From NCBI RefSeq assembly GCF_910578445.1, contig NZ_CAJTQC010000028.1:1-37810 (forward strand): 37,810 bases of DNA. Direction: 5' to 3'. The stretch comes from an uncultured Duncaniella sp. (GTDB lineage Bacteria > Bacteroidota > Bacteroidia > Bacteroidales > Muribaculaceae). Position numbers and translations under genes: made by a program. Below are positions 1 to 7,846 of the stretch, piece after piece. Position 1 is the first letter of the stretch. Each line of letters begins with the position of its first letter. The notes beneath the pieces were generated by a model. It searched no databases, had not been told where the DNA came from, and saw nothing but the letters and a program-made list of their open reading frames with translations.

Positions 1-117
1 GGCTGATGCCTCTGCACGTTGAGTAGCACTCAAAAATTATTTAGGACAATATTGGTTTTTAACCAAAAATAAATGAAAATAAACTCAATAAATCTATTTT
101 ATTATAAAAATATTTTA

Positions 118-125
118 TACCTTTG
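118..125 (+). promoter_or_regulatory. Promoter -7 box for the secreted protein gene at 246
   Basis: TACCTTTG fits the Bacteroidetes -7 consensus TAnnTTTG. The -33 region is only T-rich, with no clear TTTG. Transcription from here would give a 5' leader of roughly 110 bases, AT-rich and ending in a CCTTAAAAATTC-type stretch just before the ATG. The 1-117 upstream stretch is AT-rich and holds two small hairpins (19-33 and 52-66) but no recognisable gene. Confidence 0.55.
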
Positions 126-245
126 CCCCCGCATCACCGATTTGCATTCATACAAGAATTAAAGTTAGTATATCATCACACAATACTTTCCAAAAAAATA
201 ACATTCTCAATAAATTAATACCATAACCTTAAAAATTCAACCCCT

Positions 246-1229
246 ATGAAGAAAATCTTTACTCTTGCTGCCGTGGCATGCATGGCATGGTCTGTAAATG
301 CACAGGAAATCTGGCGCGCAGCAGACTTTGACCTTACAACAGCGACACTTGAAAAACTGACAAATAATATCTATGCCGGAGGTACAGCTGAAGCCCCCGA
401 CACAAGCAAACCCGGTGAACTTAATACTTCACAAATTTCAGCATCAACAGCCAACATTACACTCACTGGCCTCTCAACCCCCAACGCAGACAAAACTATC
501 GCTACCGGAGCAGACGCTTGGCAGCTCAAAGGCTCTGTTGATGGCAATGACGCTCTCATAGTTGACGGTTGCAAACCTCAGTTCGCACAGTACCTCATGG
601 GTCAGGGTAACCCCGAATCAGTTTCTTGGTATTACTATGAAACAAACTCCAACGGTGACGAAGTGTTCCGTGTTGCAGGTACTTATTGGGCTCCCGGAAT
701 GGATATGCCCGCAAAAGGTATGTACTGGAAGTTTGATGCAAAAGCTGACGGAACTTTGAATACAGCTGTATATGTCAATAAGGGTAATCACATTACCTAC
801 ATCATTGACGCTGCAACAAAACAGCCTCTTGCTCCCGAAACTATCGATGTTGCCATCTTCTATCAGAACACCGGTTTCGCTTTTGAAGGTAGCGTTGACG
901 AAGGCAATGCCAAGTATCTCAATATCGGTAAAATGCCCGAAGATTATATTCTCCAGCACACTAATGGCATCACTCAGAACCGTCCTGCTCTTGGCTACGT
1001 AAGCTTCCCTGTGAAAGCCGGTCAGTCTTACTACCTCTTCAACCCCAAAAGCCAAGTTGGTCTCTATGGCTTCGAATTCACTCCCGCCGGTCAGTCAGGT
1101 ATCAGCAACATCATCGCTGACGAAACCCTCAACCCCGACGCTCCCATGTACAACGTACTTGGTCAGCGCGTAAACAAGGAATACAAGGGCATCGTTATCC
1201 AGAACGGTAAGAAGTTCATCAACAAGTAA
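246..1229 (+). CDS. Secreted protein with T9SS-like C-terminal tail, function unknown
   Basis: A 327-residue exported protein. Residues 1-19 form a classic signal peptide (KKIF, a hydrophobic run, then VNAQ). The body is rich in Asn, Thr, Gly and aromatic residues, as in extracellular beta-sandwich proteins, and I do not recognise a catalytic motif. The last ~40 residues contain APMYNVLGQRV, then YKGIVIQNGKKF and a terminal Lys. This resembles the C-terminal tail common on exported proteins of Prevotella and Muribaculaceae, similar to type IX secretion sorting domains. The start is fixed by the signal peptide. The gene has its own promoter at 118 and a strong terminator directly downstream, so it is probably monocistronic. 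Cell-surface or secreted location is inferred from the signal peptide and tail; the role is unknown. Confidence 0.8.
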   Translation: MKKIFTLAAVACMAWSVNAQEIWRAADFDLTTATLEKLTNNIYAGGTAEAPDTSKPGELNTSQISASTANITLTGLSTPNADKTIATGADAWQLKGSVDGNDALIVDGCKPQFAQYLMGQGNPESVSWYYYETNSNGDEVFRVAGTYWAPGMDMPAKGMYWKFDAKADGTLNTAVYVNKGNHITYIIDAATKQPLAPETIDVAIFYQNTGFAFEGSVDEGNAKYLNIGKMPEDYILQHTNGITQNRPALGYVSFPVKAGQSYYLFNPKSQVGLYGFEFTPAGQSGISNIIADETLNPDAPMYNVLGQRVNKEYKGIVIQNGKKFINK

Positions 1230-1257
1230 TCAATTTCCCGTCATAGGATAAAAACAT

Positions 1258-1298
1258 TAACCCCTGCTCACATTCTGATGTGATGTGAGCAGGGGTTA
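1258..1298. terminator. Bidirectional terminator between convergent genes
   Basis: A perfect 16-bp stem (1258-1273 with 1283-1298) closes a 9-base loop. T-rich sequence follows on the plus strand (TCTGTTTTCC) and on the minus strand (ATGTTTTTA). It lies between the 3' ends of the secreted protein gene and the hydrolase gene, so it can end both transcripts. Confidence 0.85.
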
Positions 1299-1336
1299 TC
1301 TGTTTTCCTGAAATACTTATATATGGAGTGACCGGT

Positions 1337-2338
1337 CTACTCCCCTTCTATAAACCCGACCGTCAGTTCAACCGCACGGCGGAAAGCTTCGGGCTGACCG
1401 CCCACAGTAATAAAAAGATGGACAGCCTGAGGAAATTCAACCCGCGTCAGCCGTTGCGCCCCAACCTTCATGGCGAACTCACGGCCTTGGTCACAGAGAA
1501 TATCGCGCCCGGCAGCCACAAGCAGAGTCCGTGGCAAGCGCCCCAGTGCCCATTCACTCATATCCCCGACATTGACATCGCCCGGGACGCGACCTTTGAT
1601 ATGCCCGATATACGCACTATTGAAAGCCTCCATCAGATCCGCGTCCAGACCATAGCCAGCGCCATAGTCATCCCACGAGGCCGAGCCGTCGGCATAAGCC
1701 TTCGTGACAGGATAGAAGCAGACCACACCTGCGAGCCGCCTGCAAGCCTCACCATCGGAAAGCGCTGTAGCCAACGCGAGATTTCCGCCCGAACTGTCGC
1801 CCCCGACAAACACCCTGTCGGCATCAGCACCAATATCCTCCGCATTCTCCAGAGCGAAACCTATCGCCCCACGGCAGTCCTCAAGTCCGGCAGGATAGGG
1901 AAACTCAGGAGCAAGACGATAGTCGACCGCCAGCACCCTTGCCTTACCGCTCGCCGCCACTTCCTGACAGAAACGCGCGCAGCTGTTGATGCTCCCTATC
2001 GTCCAGCCACCGCCATGAAAATATATCAGCAGCGGAAGCGCACTGTCGACACCCTCCGGCCCATACAGCCTCAGTGTCGGTGAAATGTCGCGCGTAGCCA
2101 CCCCCTCGCGAACCGGTGGAGTCGAGTTGCGTCCGTGGCGAACACTGTTCAGAGCCACGCAATCCCCCTCTATAGCCTGCAATATAGCATCTTTCTGAGA
2201 GGATTGCAACCCGGCAGGCAATCCCCCGATAAACGCATCGGCCTCCACTCGCATGAGACTGTCAGAAACCGAAGTCTGCGCGTTCATGAAACCTGACGAT
2301 GCTATCAAACAAGCAAGAGAAAAAACAATTGTCTTCAT
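1337..2338 (-). CDS. Secreted alpha/beta hydrolase, HSL-type esterase/lipase
   Basis: A 333-residue protein with a signal peptide (residues 1-20, ending FMNA before QTS), so periplasmic or outer. The hormone-sensitive-lipase oxyanion motif HGGGW is at 108-112. The nucleophile elbow GGDSSGG follows, with Ser182 the likely nucleophile, and a late GRDILCDQG and a VHLF segment supply plausible Asp and His. DYRLAPEFPYPAGLED (139-154) is typical of this carboxylesterase family. The reaction is probably hydrolysis of short acyl or acetyl esters; the substrate is unknown, though acetylated carbohydrate or other diet-derived esters are plausible for a gut Bacteroidales. It has its own minus-strand promoter at 2378-2408 and converges on the terminator at 1258-1298. 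Family assignment is firm, substrate is not. Confidence 0.88.
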   Translation of the reverse strand: MKTIVFSLACLIASSGFMNAQTSVSDSLMRVEADAFIGGLPAGLQSSQKDAILQAIEGDCVALNSVRHGRNSTPPVREGVATRDISPTLRLYGPEGVDSALPLLIYFHGGGWTIGSINSCARFCQEVAASGKARVLAVDYRLAPEFPYPAGLEDCRGAIGFALENAEDIGADADRVFVGGDSSGGNLALATALSDGEACRRLAGVVCFYPVTKAYADGSASWDDYGAGYGLDADLMEAFNSAYIGHIKGRVPGDVNVGDMSEWALGRLPRTLLVAAGRDILCDQGREFAMKVGAQRLTRVEFPQAVHLFITVGGQPEAFRRAVELTVGFIEGE

Positions 2339-2377
2339 CGGATATCAATATATTGTATGCTTGGATTAAAAACGCAT

Positions 2378-2408
2378 CAAAGATATGCAATATTCTCCGA
2401 AAAATAAA
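2378..2408 (-). promoter_or_regulatory. Promoter of the alpha/beta hydrolase gene
   Basis: On the minus strand TATCTTTG (2385-2378) is a perfect -7 box. TTTA (2408-2405) lies 19 bases upstream as a near-consensus -33 box. The predicted leader is about 30 bases. Confidence 0.6.
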
Positions 2409-2410
2409 TG

Positions 2411-2460
2411 CCGGCTTCTGACGCAGACATGCCTGCGACGGAGAAGCCGGTCATTTTTTT
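2411..2460 (+). terminator. Orphan intrinsic terminator in a divergent intergenic region
   Basis: CCGGCTTCT (2411-2419) pairs with AGAAGCCGG (2442-2450). An inner CGCAG/CTGCG pair (2422-2426 with 2433-2437) extends it, and TCATTTTTTT follows on the plus strand. No plus-strand gene ends nearby: the flanking genes diverge. It may end a small unseen transcript or be left from a lost gene. Confidence 0.7.
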
Positions 2461-2777
2461 AAATTTAAGTACTTATAAAAAAAGAATTGATTGTCTCTCG
2501 ACAACCAATCTTAGTTAACCTTAAATCTAATACCATGAAAAACACATTGCAAATTTACGAACTTTTGCAGAATCTACAAACTTTTACGCAACAAAAATCC
2601 TCCATTTTAACATATTTTTTAGCACCGTGACCAAATTTCGCCAAAACAGATGGATTTTTTGGCGGAAAAACCCATTTTTCGCAACATTTTGCCATTTCAC
2701 CGTCAGGCCATACACAAATGCTAAATCCACCATATACTTTAGAAAAACTGTCAGTCAGGACACCCCCTTAATCGTAG
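2461..2777 (+). other. AT-rich intergenic stretch with a hairpin leader and a 31-codon ORF
   Basis: A hairpin (2486-2495 with 2500-2509, one G-T pair, TCTC loop) is followed by TTAACCTTAAATCTAATACC and an ATG. This layout resembles the leaders of exported-protein genes in this group, including that of the gene at 246. The ORF (2535-2630) encodes only 31 residues, starting MKNTLQIYELLQNLQ, and has no family signature. It is either a tiny peptide or the stump of a decayed gene. The rest of the stretch shows no convincing gene. Confidence 0.3.
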
Positions 2778-2839
2778 CCCCGGATATCGAGATATGTGGG
2801 GAACATGCGATGGATATCCGGGGAACATGCCGGGGGGAT
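2778..2839. repeat. Inverted and direct repeats just upstream of the parC promoter
   Basis: CCCCGGATATC (2778-2788) and GATATCCGGGG (2813-2823) form a perfect 11-bp inverted repeat. GGGGAACATGC occurs at 2798-2808 and again at 2820-2830, giving an imperfect 22-bp tandem duplication. The block ends about 40 bases upstream of the parC -7 box, so it would act as DNA (operator or protein-binding site) rather than as leader RNA. Confidence 0.7.
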
Positions 2840-2876
2840 ATGAAATTTTACAATAGGAAAAACGCGGAATTTTTCG

Positions 2877-2884
2877 TAATTTTG
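2877..2884 (+). promoter_or_regulatory. Promoter -7 box for parC
   Basis: TAATTTTG matches TAnnTTTG exactly, 31 bases before the parC ATG. No clear TTTG is found 19-20 bases upstream, which may fit a promoter helped by a factor bound at the repeats at 2778-2839. Confidence 0.5.
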
Positions 2885-2915
2885 CCAATAGAAATACAAT
2901 AGACCACACTGTTTT

Positions 2916-5630
2916 ATGAGCGAGGACAACTTCACAACAGACACACTGGACGAAAATGACGGCCTGACACCGGAAGAAAACTCACCCGGACATTCCGACA
3001 ATTTTGATCCGAAAATAATCGTCGACACCAGCAACGACACAATCCGCCACCAGTTGCGCGGCATGTACCAGAGCTGGTTTCTCGACTATGCGAGCTACGT
3101 GATTCTTGAGCGAGCTGTCCCCAACATCGAGGACGGCCTCAAACCCGTGCAGCGACGCATACTCCACTCGATGAAGCTCCTCGACGACGGCCGTTTCAAC
3201 AAGGTGGCCAACATCGTGGGCAACACCATGCAGTTCCACCCCCACGGCGACGCGTCAATCTACGAAGCTCTCGTGCAGCTCGGACAGAAAGAACTCCTCG
3301 TCGAGACTCAGGGAAACTGGGGCAACACCCTCACCGGTGCGGGAGCGGCAGCAGGCCGATACATCGAAGCGCGCCTGTCGCAATTCGCCCTCGACGTGGT
3401 CTACAATCCCAAGGTGACCGAATGGACCCTCAGCTACGACGGACGAAAAAAAGAGCCCGTCACACTCCCGGTCAAATTCCCGCTCCTCCTATCGAAAGGC
3501 GCTGAAGGCATCGCGGTCGGACTCTCATCGAAAATCCTCCCTCACAACTTCAACGAAATCATCGACGCCGCGATTTCCTATCTGCGCGGCGAACCGTTCA
3601 CGCTCTACCCCGACTTCTTTACAGGCGGGTCTATCGACGTGTCGCGCTACAACGACGGCGAGCGTGGCGGTGTCGTGAAAATCAGGGCTAAAATCGAGAA
3701 AATCGACAACAAGACCCTCGCCATCACCGAAATCCCCTACGGCAAGACAACGGCGACACTCATCGAGTCGATAGTCAAGGCGCAGGAAGCTGGAAAAATC
3801 AAAATCCGCTCCGTGGTCGACAACACCGCCCAGACTGCCAACGTCATCGTCTATCTCATCCCCGGCACTTCGAGTGACAAGACCATCGACGCCCTCTACG
3901 CATTCACCGACTGCGAGGTGTCCGTATCGCCCAACTGCTGTGTGATTTCCGACAACAAACCCCACTTCATCGGCGTGAGCGACGTGCTCCGCCACAACGT
4001 CGACCGCACACGCGACATTCTCGGACAGGAACTGAAAATACAGCTCGGAGAGGTCCGCGAACAGCTCCATTTCGCCTCACTCGAACGAATCTTCATCGAG
4101 GAACGCATCTACAAGGACAAAGGCTATGAAGAGAGCGAGAACCGCGATCAGGCAATAGCCCACATACGCGGCCGCCTCGAAAAATTCAAAGACATATTCA
4201 TCCGCGAAATCACCGACGACGACATCATACGCCTCTTCGAAATCAAGATGGGGCGCATACTCAAGTTCAACGTCGCCAAATGCGAGGAACAGATTGCATC
4301 GTTCCACGAACGCATCGCCGATCTCACCTCAAAGCTCGACAACCTCACCTCATACACCATCGACTGGTATGCCAACCTAAAACACAAATATGGAGAAGCA
4401 TACCCACGCATGACCACCATCCGCAACTTCGACAGCATTCAGGCCGCAGCCGTGGCCGAGGCCAACGAGAAGCTCTACATCGACCGCGAGGAAGGCTTCA
4501 TCGGGACATCGCTAAAGAAAGACGAATATCTCTGCAACTGCTCGTCGATCGACGACATCATAATCTTCTACAAAGACGGACGCTACAAGGTGGTCAAGGT
4601 TCAGGAAAAGCTGTTCGTAGGCAAGGGAATCATCCACGTCGACGTGTTCAAGCGCAACGACAAGCGCACCGTCTACAACGCCATCTACCAGAACGGCAAG
4701 GGTGGCACATACTACATGAAGCGCTTCTTCGTCACAGGTATAACACGCGACAAGGACTATAACCTTACGCCCGGACTTCCCGGAAGCAAGGTCTGCTGGT
4801 TTACCGTCAACCACAACGGCGAAGCCGAGGTGGTCAAGGTGACGCTCAAGCCCAAACTGCGACTGAAGACACTCCAGTTTGATGTCGATTTCTCCGAACT
4901 GGCCATCAAGGGCCGCAGCGCAATCGGCAACATCGTCACCCGCAACGAGGTTCACCGATTCTCGCTCAAAGCGGCCGGACGCTCCACCCTCGGAGGGCGC
5001 GACGTGTGGTTCGACCCCGATGTCATGCGAATCAACTATGACAGCCGTGGAAACTATCTCGGAGAATTCAACACGGGCGACCTCGTGCTCGTCATCCAGA
5101 AAAACGGCGAATACTACACCTCGACATTCGATGCCTCAAACCATTATCCCGACAACATACTCCGCATCGAGAAATTCAACCCCCACAAGGTATGGACGGC
5201 CATCCTCAACGATGCCGACCAGAAATATCCATATCTCAAACGCTTCACCTTCGAACCCTCGGCCAAGACGCAGCGCTATCTCGGCGAAAACGAGAAGTCG
5301 GAACTTATAATGCTCAGCGATGAACCGGGTCTGCGCGTAGAGGTGACATTCGGCGGCGCCGACTCGTTCCGTCCGGCAATGGAAGTCGTCGCGCGCGATT
5401 TCATCGCCGTCAAGTCGTTCAAAGCCAAAGGCAAACGCCTCACAACCTTTGCAATCGACCATATCACCGAACTCGAACCTGTGGCCACCGATGAAGTGGA
5501 TGACGACGACGATTCGTCCGACGAACAGTCTCAACCCGAAGCTGCTCCCGAACCCGATCCCTCAATCGAGCCGGAACGCAGCGACGATGAAATCCGCGAC
5601 GAACTCACCGGCCAACGCCGTCTCTTCTAA
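2916..5630 (+). CDS. parC: DNA topoisomerase IV subunit A
   Basis: A 904-residue type IIA topoisomerase A subunit, which breaks and rejoins DNA to decatenate daughter chromosomes. After an acidic ~40-residue start, YASYVILERAVPNIEDGLKP and VQRRIL (about 57-84) begin the breakage-reunion domain. HPHGD is at 108-112. The catalytic tyrosine is Tyr149, in AAAGRYIEARLS. LSYDGRKKEPVTLPVKFPLL and LSSKILPHNFNEI follow, as in Bacteroidetes ParC rather than GyrA. The C-terminal DNA-wrapping domain is divergent and lacks a clear GyrA box, and the tail (about 855-904) is very acidic. Residue 113, matching the fluoroquinolone-contact Ser of E. coli ParC, is Ala, and the acidic partner is Glu117. No parE gene is adjacent. 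The gene stands alone with its own promoter. Confidence 0.93.
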   Translation: MSEDNFTTDTLDENDGLTPEENSPGHSDNFDPKIIVDTSNDTIRHQLRGMYQSWFLDYASYVILERAVPNIEDGLKPVQRRILHSMKLLDDGRFNKVANIVGNTMQFHPHGDASIYEALVQLGQKELLVETQGNWGNTLTGAGAAAGRYIEARLSQFALDVVYNPKVTEWTLSYDGRKKEPVTLPVKFPLLLSKGAEGIAVGLSSKILPHNFNEIIDAAISYLRGEPFTLYPDFFTGGSIDVSRYNDGERGGVVKIRAKIEKIDNKTLAITEIPYGKTTATLIESIVKAQEAGKIKIRSVVDNTAQTANVIVYLIPGTSSDKTIDALYAFTDCEVSVSPNCCVISDNKPHFIGVSDVLRHNVDRTRDILGQELKIQLGEVREQLHFASLERIFIEERIYKDKGYEESENRDQAIAHIRGRLEKFKDIFIREITDDDIIRLFEIKMGRILKFNVAKCEEQIASFHERIADLTSKLDNLTSYTIDWYANLKHKYGEAYPRMTTIRNFDSIQAAAVAEANEKLYIDREEGFIGTSLKKDEYLCNCSSIDDIIIFYKDGRYKVVKVQEKLFVGKGIIHVDVFKRNDKRTVYNAIYQNGKGGTYYMKRFFVTGITRDKDYNLTPGLPGSKVCWFTVNHNGEAEVVKVTLKPKLRLKTLQFDVDFSELAIKGRSAIGNIVTRNEVHRFSLKAAGRSTLGGRDVWFDPDVMRINYDSRGNYLGEFNTGDLVLVIQKNGEYYTSTFDASNHYPDNILRIEKFNPHKVWTAILNDADQKYPYLKRFTFEPSAKTQRYLGENEKSELIMLSDEPGLRVEVTFGGADSFRPAMEVVARDFIAVKSFKAKGKRLTTFAIDHITELEPVATDEVDDDDDSSDEQSQPEAAPEPDPSIEPERSDDEIRDELTGQRRLF

Positions 5631-5693
5631 CTTCCTGTCTATCAAAAAGGACATAAAGATACCGAAAGATATAGAAAGAACATAAAGGTACAA

Positions 5694-5811
5694 AAATTCA
5701 GAATAGACAAAAATAACACATCTTTTAAGTCTTGATTCAGGCAGAAAGAGTTTTTCAACTTATCGTGCCATACGGACTAAAAGATGTGTTATTTTTGTCT
5801 ATTCTGAATTT
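5694..5811. repeat. Perfect 34-bp inverted repeat between parC and phoH
   Basis: Arms 5694-5727 and 5778-5811 are exact reverse complements (34 bp) around a 50-base centre. Pairing continues past a single unpaired base into GTC/GAC. The element sits between the 3' ends of two convergent genes, and T-rich tracts lie inside and after the arms, so it may end both transcripts. A stem this long and AT-rich is unusual for a terminator and could also be a MITE-like element. No transposase or clear target duplication is seen. Confidence 0.85.
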
Positions 5812-5823
5812 CTGTATCTCTTT

Positions 5824-6810
5824 TTATACTTCTACGTCCTCAGCGCTATGCGCAGCTGCCGTTTCGGCTTCCTGCTCCTTGTCGAAGTGATTGTAGGCAT
5901 CGACGATGCGCTGGACGAGTGCATGGCGCACGATATCCTTCTTCGCAAATTCAATCCGACCGATACCGGGGACATCCTTCAGCACCTTCAACGCCTGAAT
6001 CAGACCCGAAGTAACCGAACGCGGGAGGTCGATCTGTGTGGCATCGCCTGTGATTATCATCTTGGCATTCATGCCCAAACGTGTCAGGAACATCTTGATT
6101 TGCTGCACGGTGGTGTTCTGAGCCTCATCGAGCACAATGACCGCATCGTTGAGCGTGCGTCCGCGCATGAAGGCAAGCGGAGCTATCTGGATTACATTCG
6201 TCTCCATGTATTCCTTAAGCTTGACGGCAGGAATCATGTCCTCGAGCGCATCGTAGAGCGGCTGGAGATATGGGTCAATCTTGTCTTTCATGTCGCCCGG
6301 AAGGAAACCGAGCTTCTCACCTGCCTCGACGGCAGGACGCGAAAGGATTATCTTGCGCACCTCGCGGTTTTTCAAAGCCCTTACGGCCAAAGCGATTGCT
6401 ATGTAGGTTTTTCCCGTTCCGGCCGGCCCGAGAGCGAAAGTCAAATCATTCTCACGCACCGATTTCACCATCAGAGCCTGATTCTCATTGCGCGGGCTGA
6501 TGGGCTTGCCGTTGATTCCATAGATAATCACATTGTCGTTGCGCGGAGTTTCGGGCGACTTGCCCTTGACAATGTCGAGAATCACTTCCTCGGTCAGTTT
6601 GTTGTACTTGATGCAATAATCCTCAAGCTCCTTTATGCACTTCTCGAACTCAGCCGTCTCATGCTCGTCGCCGATAACCTTGATGACCGAGCCTCGCGCT
6701 GCCATGCGCAATTTCGGGAAAAGGTTGCGGATTAGCTGCATATTGCAGTTGTTGACACCGTAGAAACTGACGGGGTCGACATTGTCTATGATTACGATTC
6801 TTTCAATCAT
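5824..6810 (-). CDS. phoH: PhoH family ATPase
   Basis: A 328-residue P-loop ATPase of the PhoH/YbeZ family. An N-terminal region of ~105 residues precedes the ATPase domain, as usual for PhoH. Walker A GPAGTGKT is at 128-135, the Walker B-like DEAQN at 228-232, and SRPAVEAGEKLGFLPGD (158-173) is a family signature. ITGDATQIDLPRS near 255-267 is the sensor region. Members are cytoplasmic, thought to act on RNA, and often linked to YbeY and ribosome or RNA metabolism. The protein ends in an acidic tail. It is the last gene of the minus-strand cluster that starts at the DUF4199 gene, about 90 bases after the preceding start region, and ends next to the long inverted repeat at 5694-5811. Family call is firm; the cellular role is known only in outline. 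Confidence 0.93.
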   Translation of the reverse strand: MIERIVIIDNVDPVSFYGVNNCNMQLIRNLFPKLRMAARGSVIKVIGDEHETAEFEKCIKELEDYCIKYNKLTEEVILDIVKGKSPETPRNDNVIIYGINGKPISPRNENQALMVKSVRENDLTFALGPAGTGKTYIAIALAVRALKNREVRKIILSRPAVEAGEKLGFLPGDMKDKIDPYLQPLYDALEDMIPAVKLKEYMETNVIQIAPLAFMRGRTLNDAVIVLDEAQNTTVQQIKMFLTRLGMNAKMIITGDATQIDLPRSVTSGLIQALKVLKDVPGIGRIEFAKKDIVRHALVQRIVDAYNHFDKEQEAETAAAHSAEDVEV

Positions 6811-6899
6811 TCAGGTGTCTTGTGTTAAATTAGTCCCTCGTTGTGGAGGAAGACATCTCGCGCGCGTTCTTTATAATATCAATATTGAGTTGTCACTCC

Positions 6900-7811
6900 T
6901 CAATTGTCTCCCTCTTTTATTTTATTAACTTCCGCAGTTTTATTTTTGTTTAACGGAATCGTGTACATTAGTGAAAAACTGCCCGTCACCGCCGATCCGC
7001 GCTTGCCGTAACCGGGGATAAACATCGGTTTGCCCACATCACTTTTGGTCTCGTGGAGGATGGAATGGTAAATCAGAGTCCAGCCGAGCGACCAGCTTTT
7101 GAGCACCTTCACCTTGATTCCGAAAGTCACTTCGAGATAGCCTGCGGTCGACTTCCTGTCGGCAATCGAGAATTTCCCTTCCTCGCCCCAATATCCGTCG
7201 TTGACGGTCACATTGTCAACGTTCCACTTGAAATTAGTGAATCCGTAGCGCAGTCCCATCTGGAGCTTATAGTCGGGATTGGAGTTATAGAAAAAGTTGT
7301 AGGACGCACCGATTTTGACATAGGGCGACACCGGGACTCTGAACGTGAAGTTCGACCCGTCGGGAGTGTCATTGCAATTGTCGACACCGATGGCCAGAAA
7401 CGGGAAATAGCGGTTGTGGAGACTAACTTCCGCCCACACATCGCCAAGACCGTAATGCTGCCCGAAAGCCCTCATGAGAGGACTCCACAGATTGACACCT
7501 CCGATCACCTCGTGGAGAAGCGGATATTCCATCTTCGGAGGGGCAGGAAGCAACAGCGAGTCAACAACCTCCGTGCCAGTGACAGTGTCGACCAGAATCT
7601 TACGCCCCTGAGCGTCAATCTGCTCCACGACATGGGTGCGGTCGAGACGCTTCGGGCGCTCCGAATCAGGGATGGTTTTCGGGGCATCCGGCGTGACAGG
7701 GGTGACACGACGCTGTGCGGAAACCTCCATGACAGTCACAGCCATAATCACAGCCACGGCCACGCGTAGCGAAGGCGCAAAAAATGAAAATATCTGTTGG
7801 AAACTATACAT
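6900..7811 (-). CDS. DUF6048-like exported protein, probable outer-membrane beta-barrel
   Basis: A 303-residue exported protein. Residues 1-32 form a signal peptide with a long hydrophobic run and a VSAQ cleavage region. A Pro-rich linker follows (VTPVTPDAPKTIPD). The remainder has alternating aromatic and polar segments such as VSPYVKIGASYNFFYN, KLQMGLRYGFTNFKW and SAGYLEVTFGIKVKV, and ends FSLMYTIPLNKNK, a pattern of a small outer-membrane barrel. The order DUF6452 lipoprotein then this gene matches an arrangement I know from other Bacteroidales, which supports DUF6048. The two genes are 35 bases apart in one operon, so they probably act together at the envelope. Molecular function is unknown. 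It lies 89 bases upstream of phoH. Confidence 0.7.
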   Translation of the reverse strand: MYSFQQIFSFFAPSLRVAVAVIMAVTVMEVSAQRRVTPVTPDAPKTIPDSERPKRLDRTHVVEQIDAQGRKILVDTVTGTEVVDSLLLPAPPKMEYPLLHEVIGGVNLWSPLMRAFGQHYGLGDVWAEVSLHNRYFPFLAIGVDNCNDTPDGSNFTFRVPVSPYVKIGASYNFFYNSNPDYKLQMGLRYGFTNFKWNVDNVTVNDGYWGEEGKFSIADRKSTAGYLEVTFGIKVKVLKSWSLGWTLIYHSILHETKSDVGKPMFIPGYGKRGSAVTGSFSLMYTIPLNKNKTAEVNKIKEGDN

Positions 7812-7846
7812 CTTGATTGTCAGTCCTTAATAACATTCCTATCCCC

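Noticed and set aside
2..22. Possible last codons of an upstream gene (ADASAR then stop) with a small hairpin after it
   Set aside because: Only six codons are visible; no basis to call a gene.
1328..2083. Plus-strand ORF of 251 codons
   Set aside because: Opposite strand of the alpha/beta hydrolase, which has a signal peptide and catalytic motifs; the plus-strand product has neither.
2627..2902. Plus-strand ORF of 91 codons upstream of parC
   Set aside because: It crosses the repeat block and the parC promoter and has no recognisable features, so a chance frame is more likely.
5848..6735. Plus-strand ORF of 295 codons
   Set aside because: It lies fully opposite phoH, whose Walker motifs are clear. 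GC-biased third positions create long antisense frames throughout this DNA. It has no family motif.
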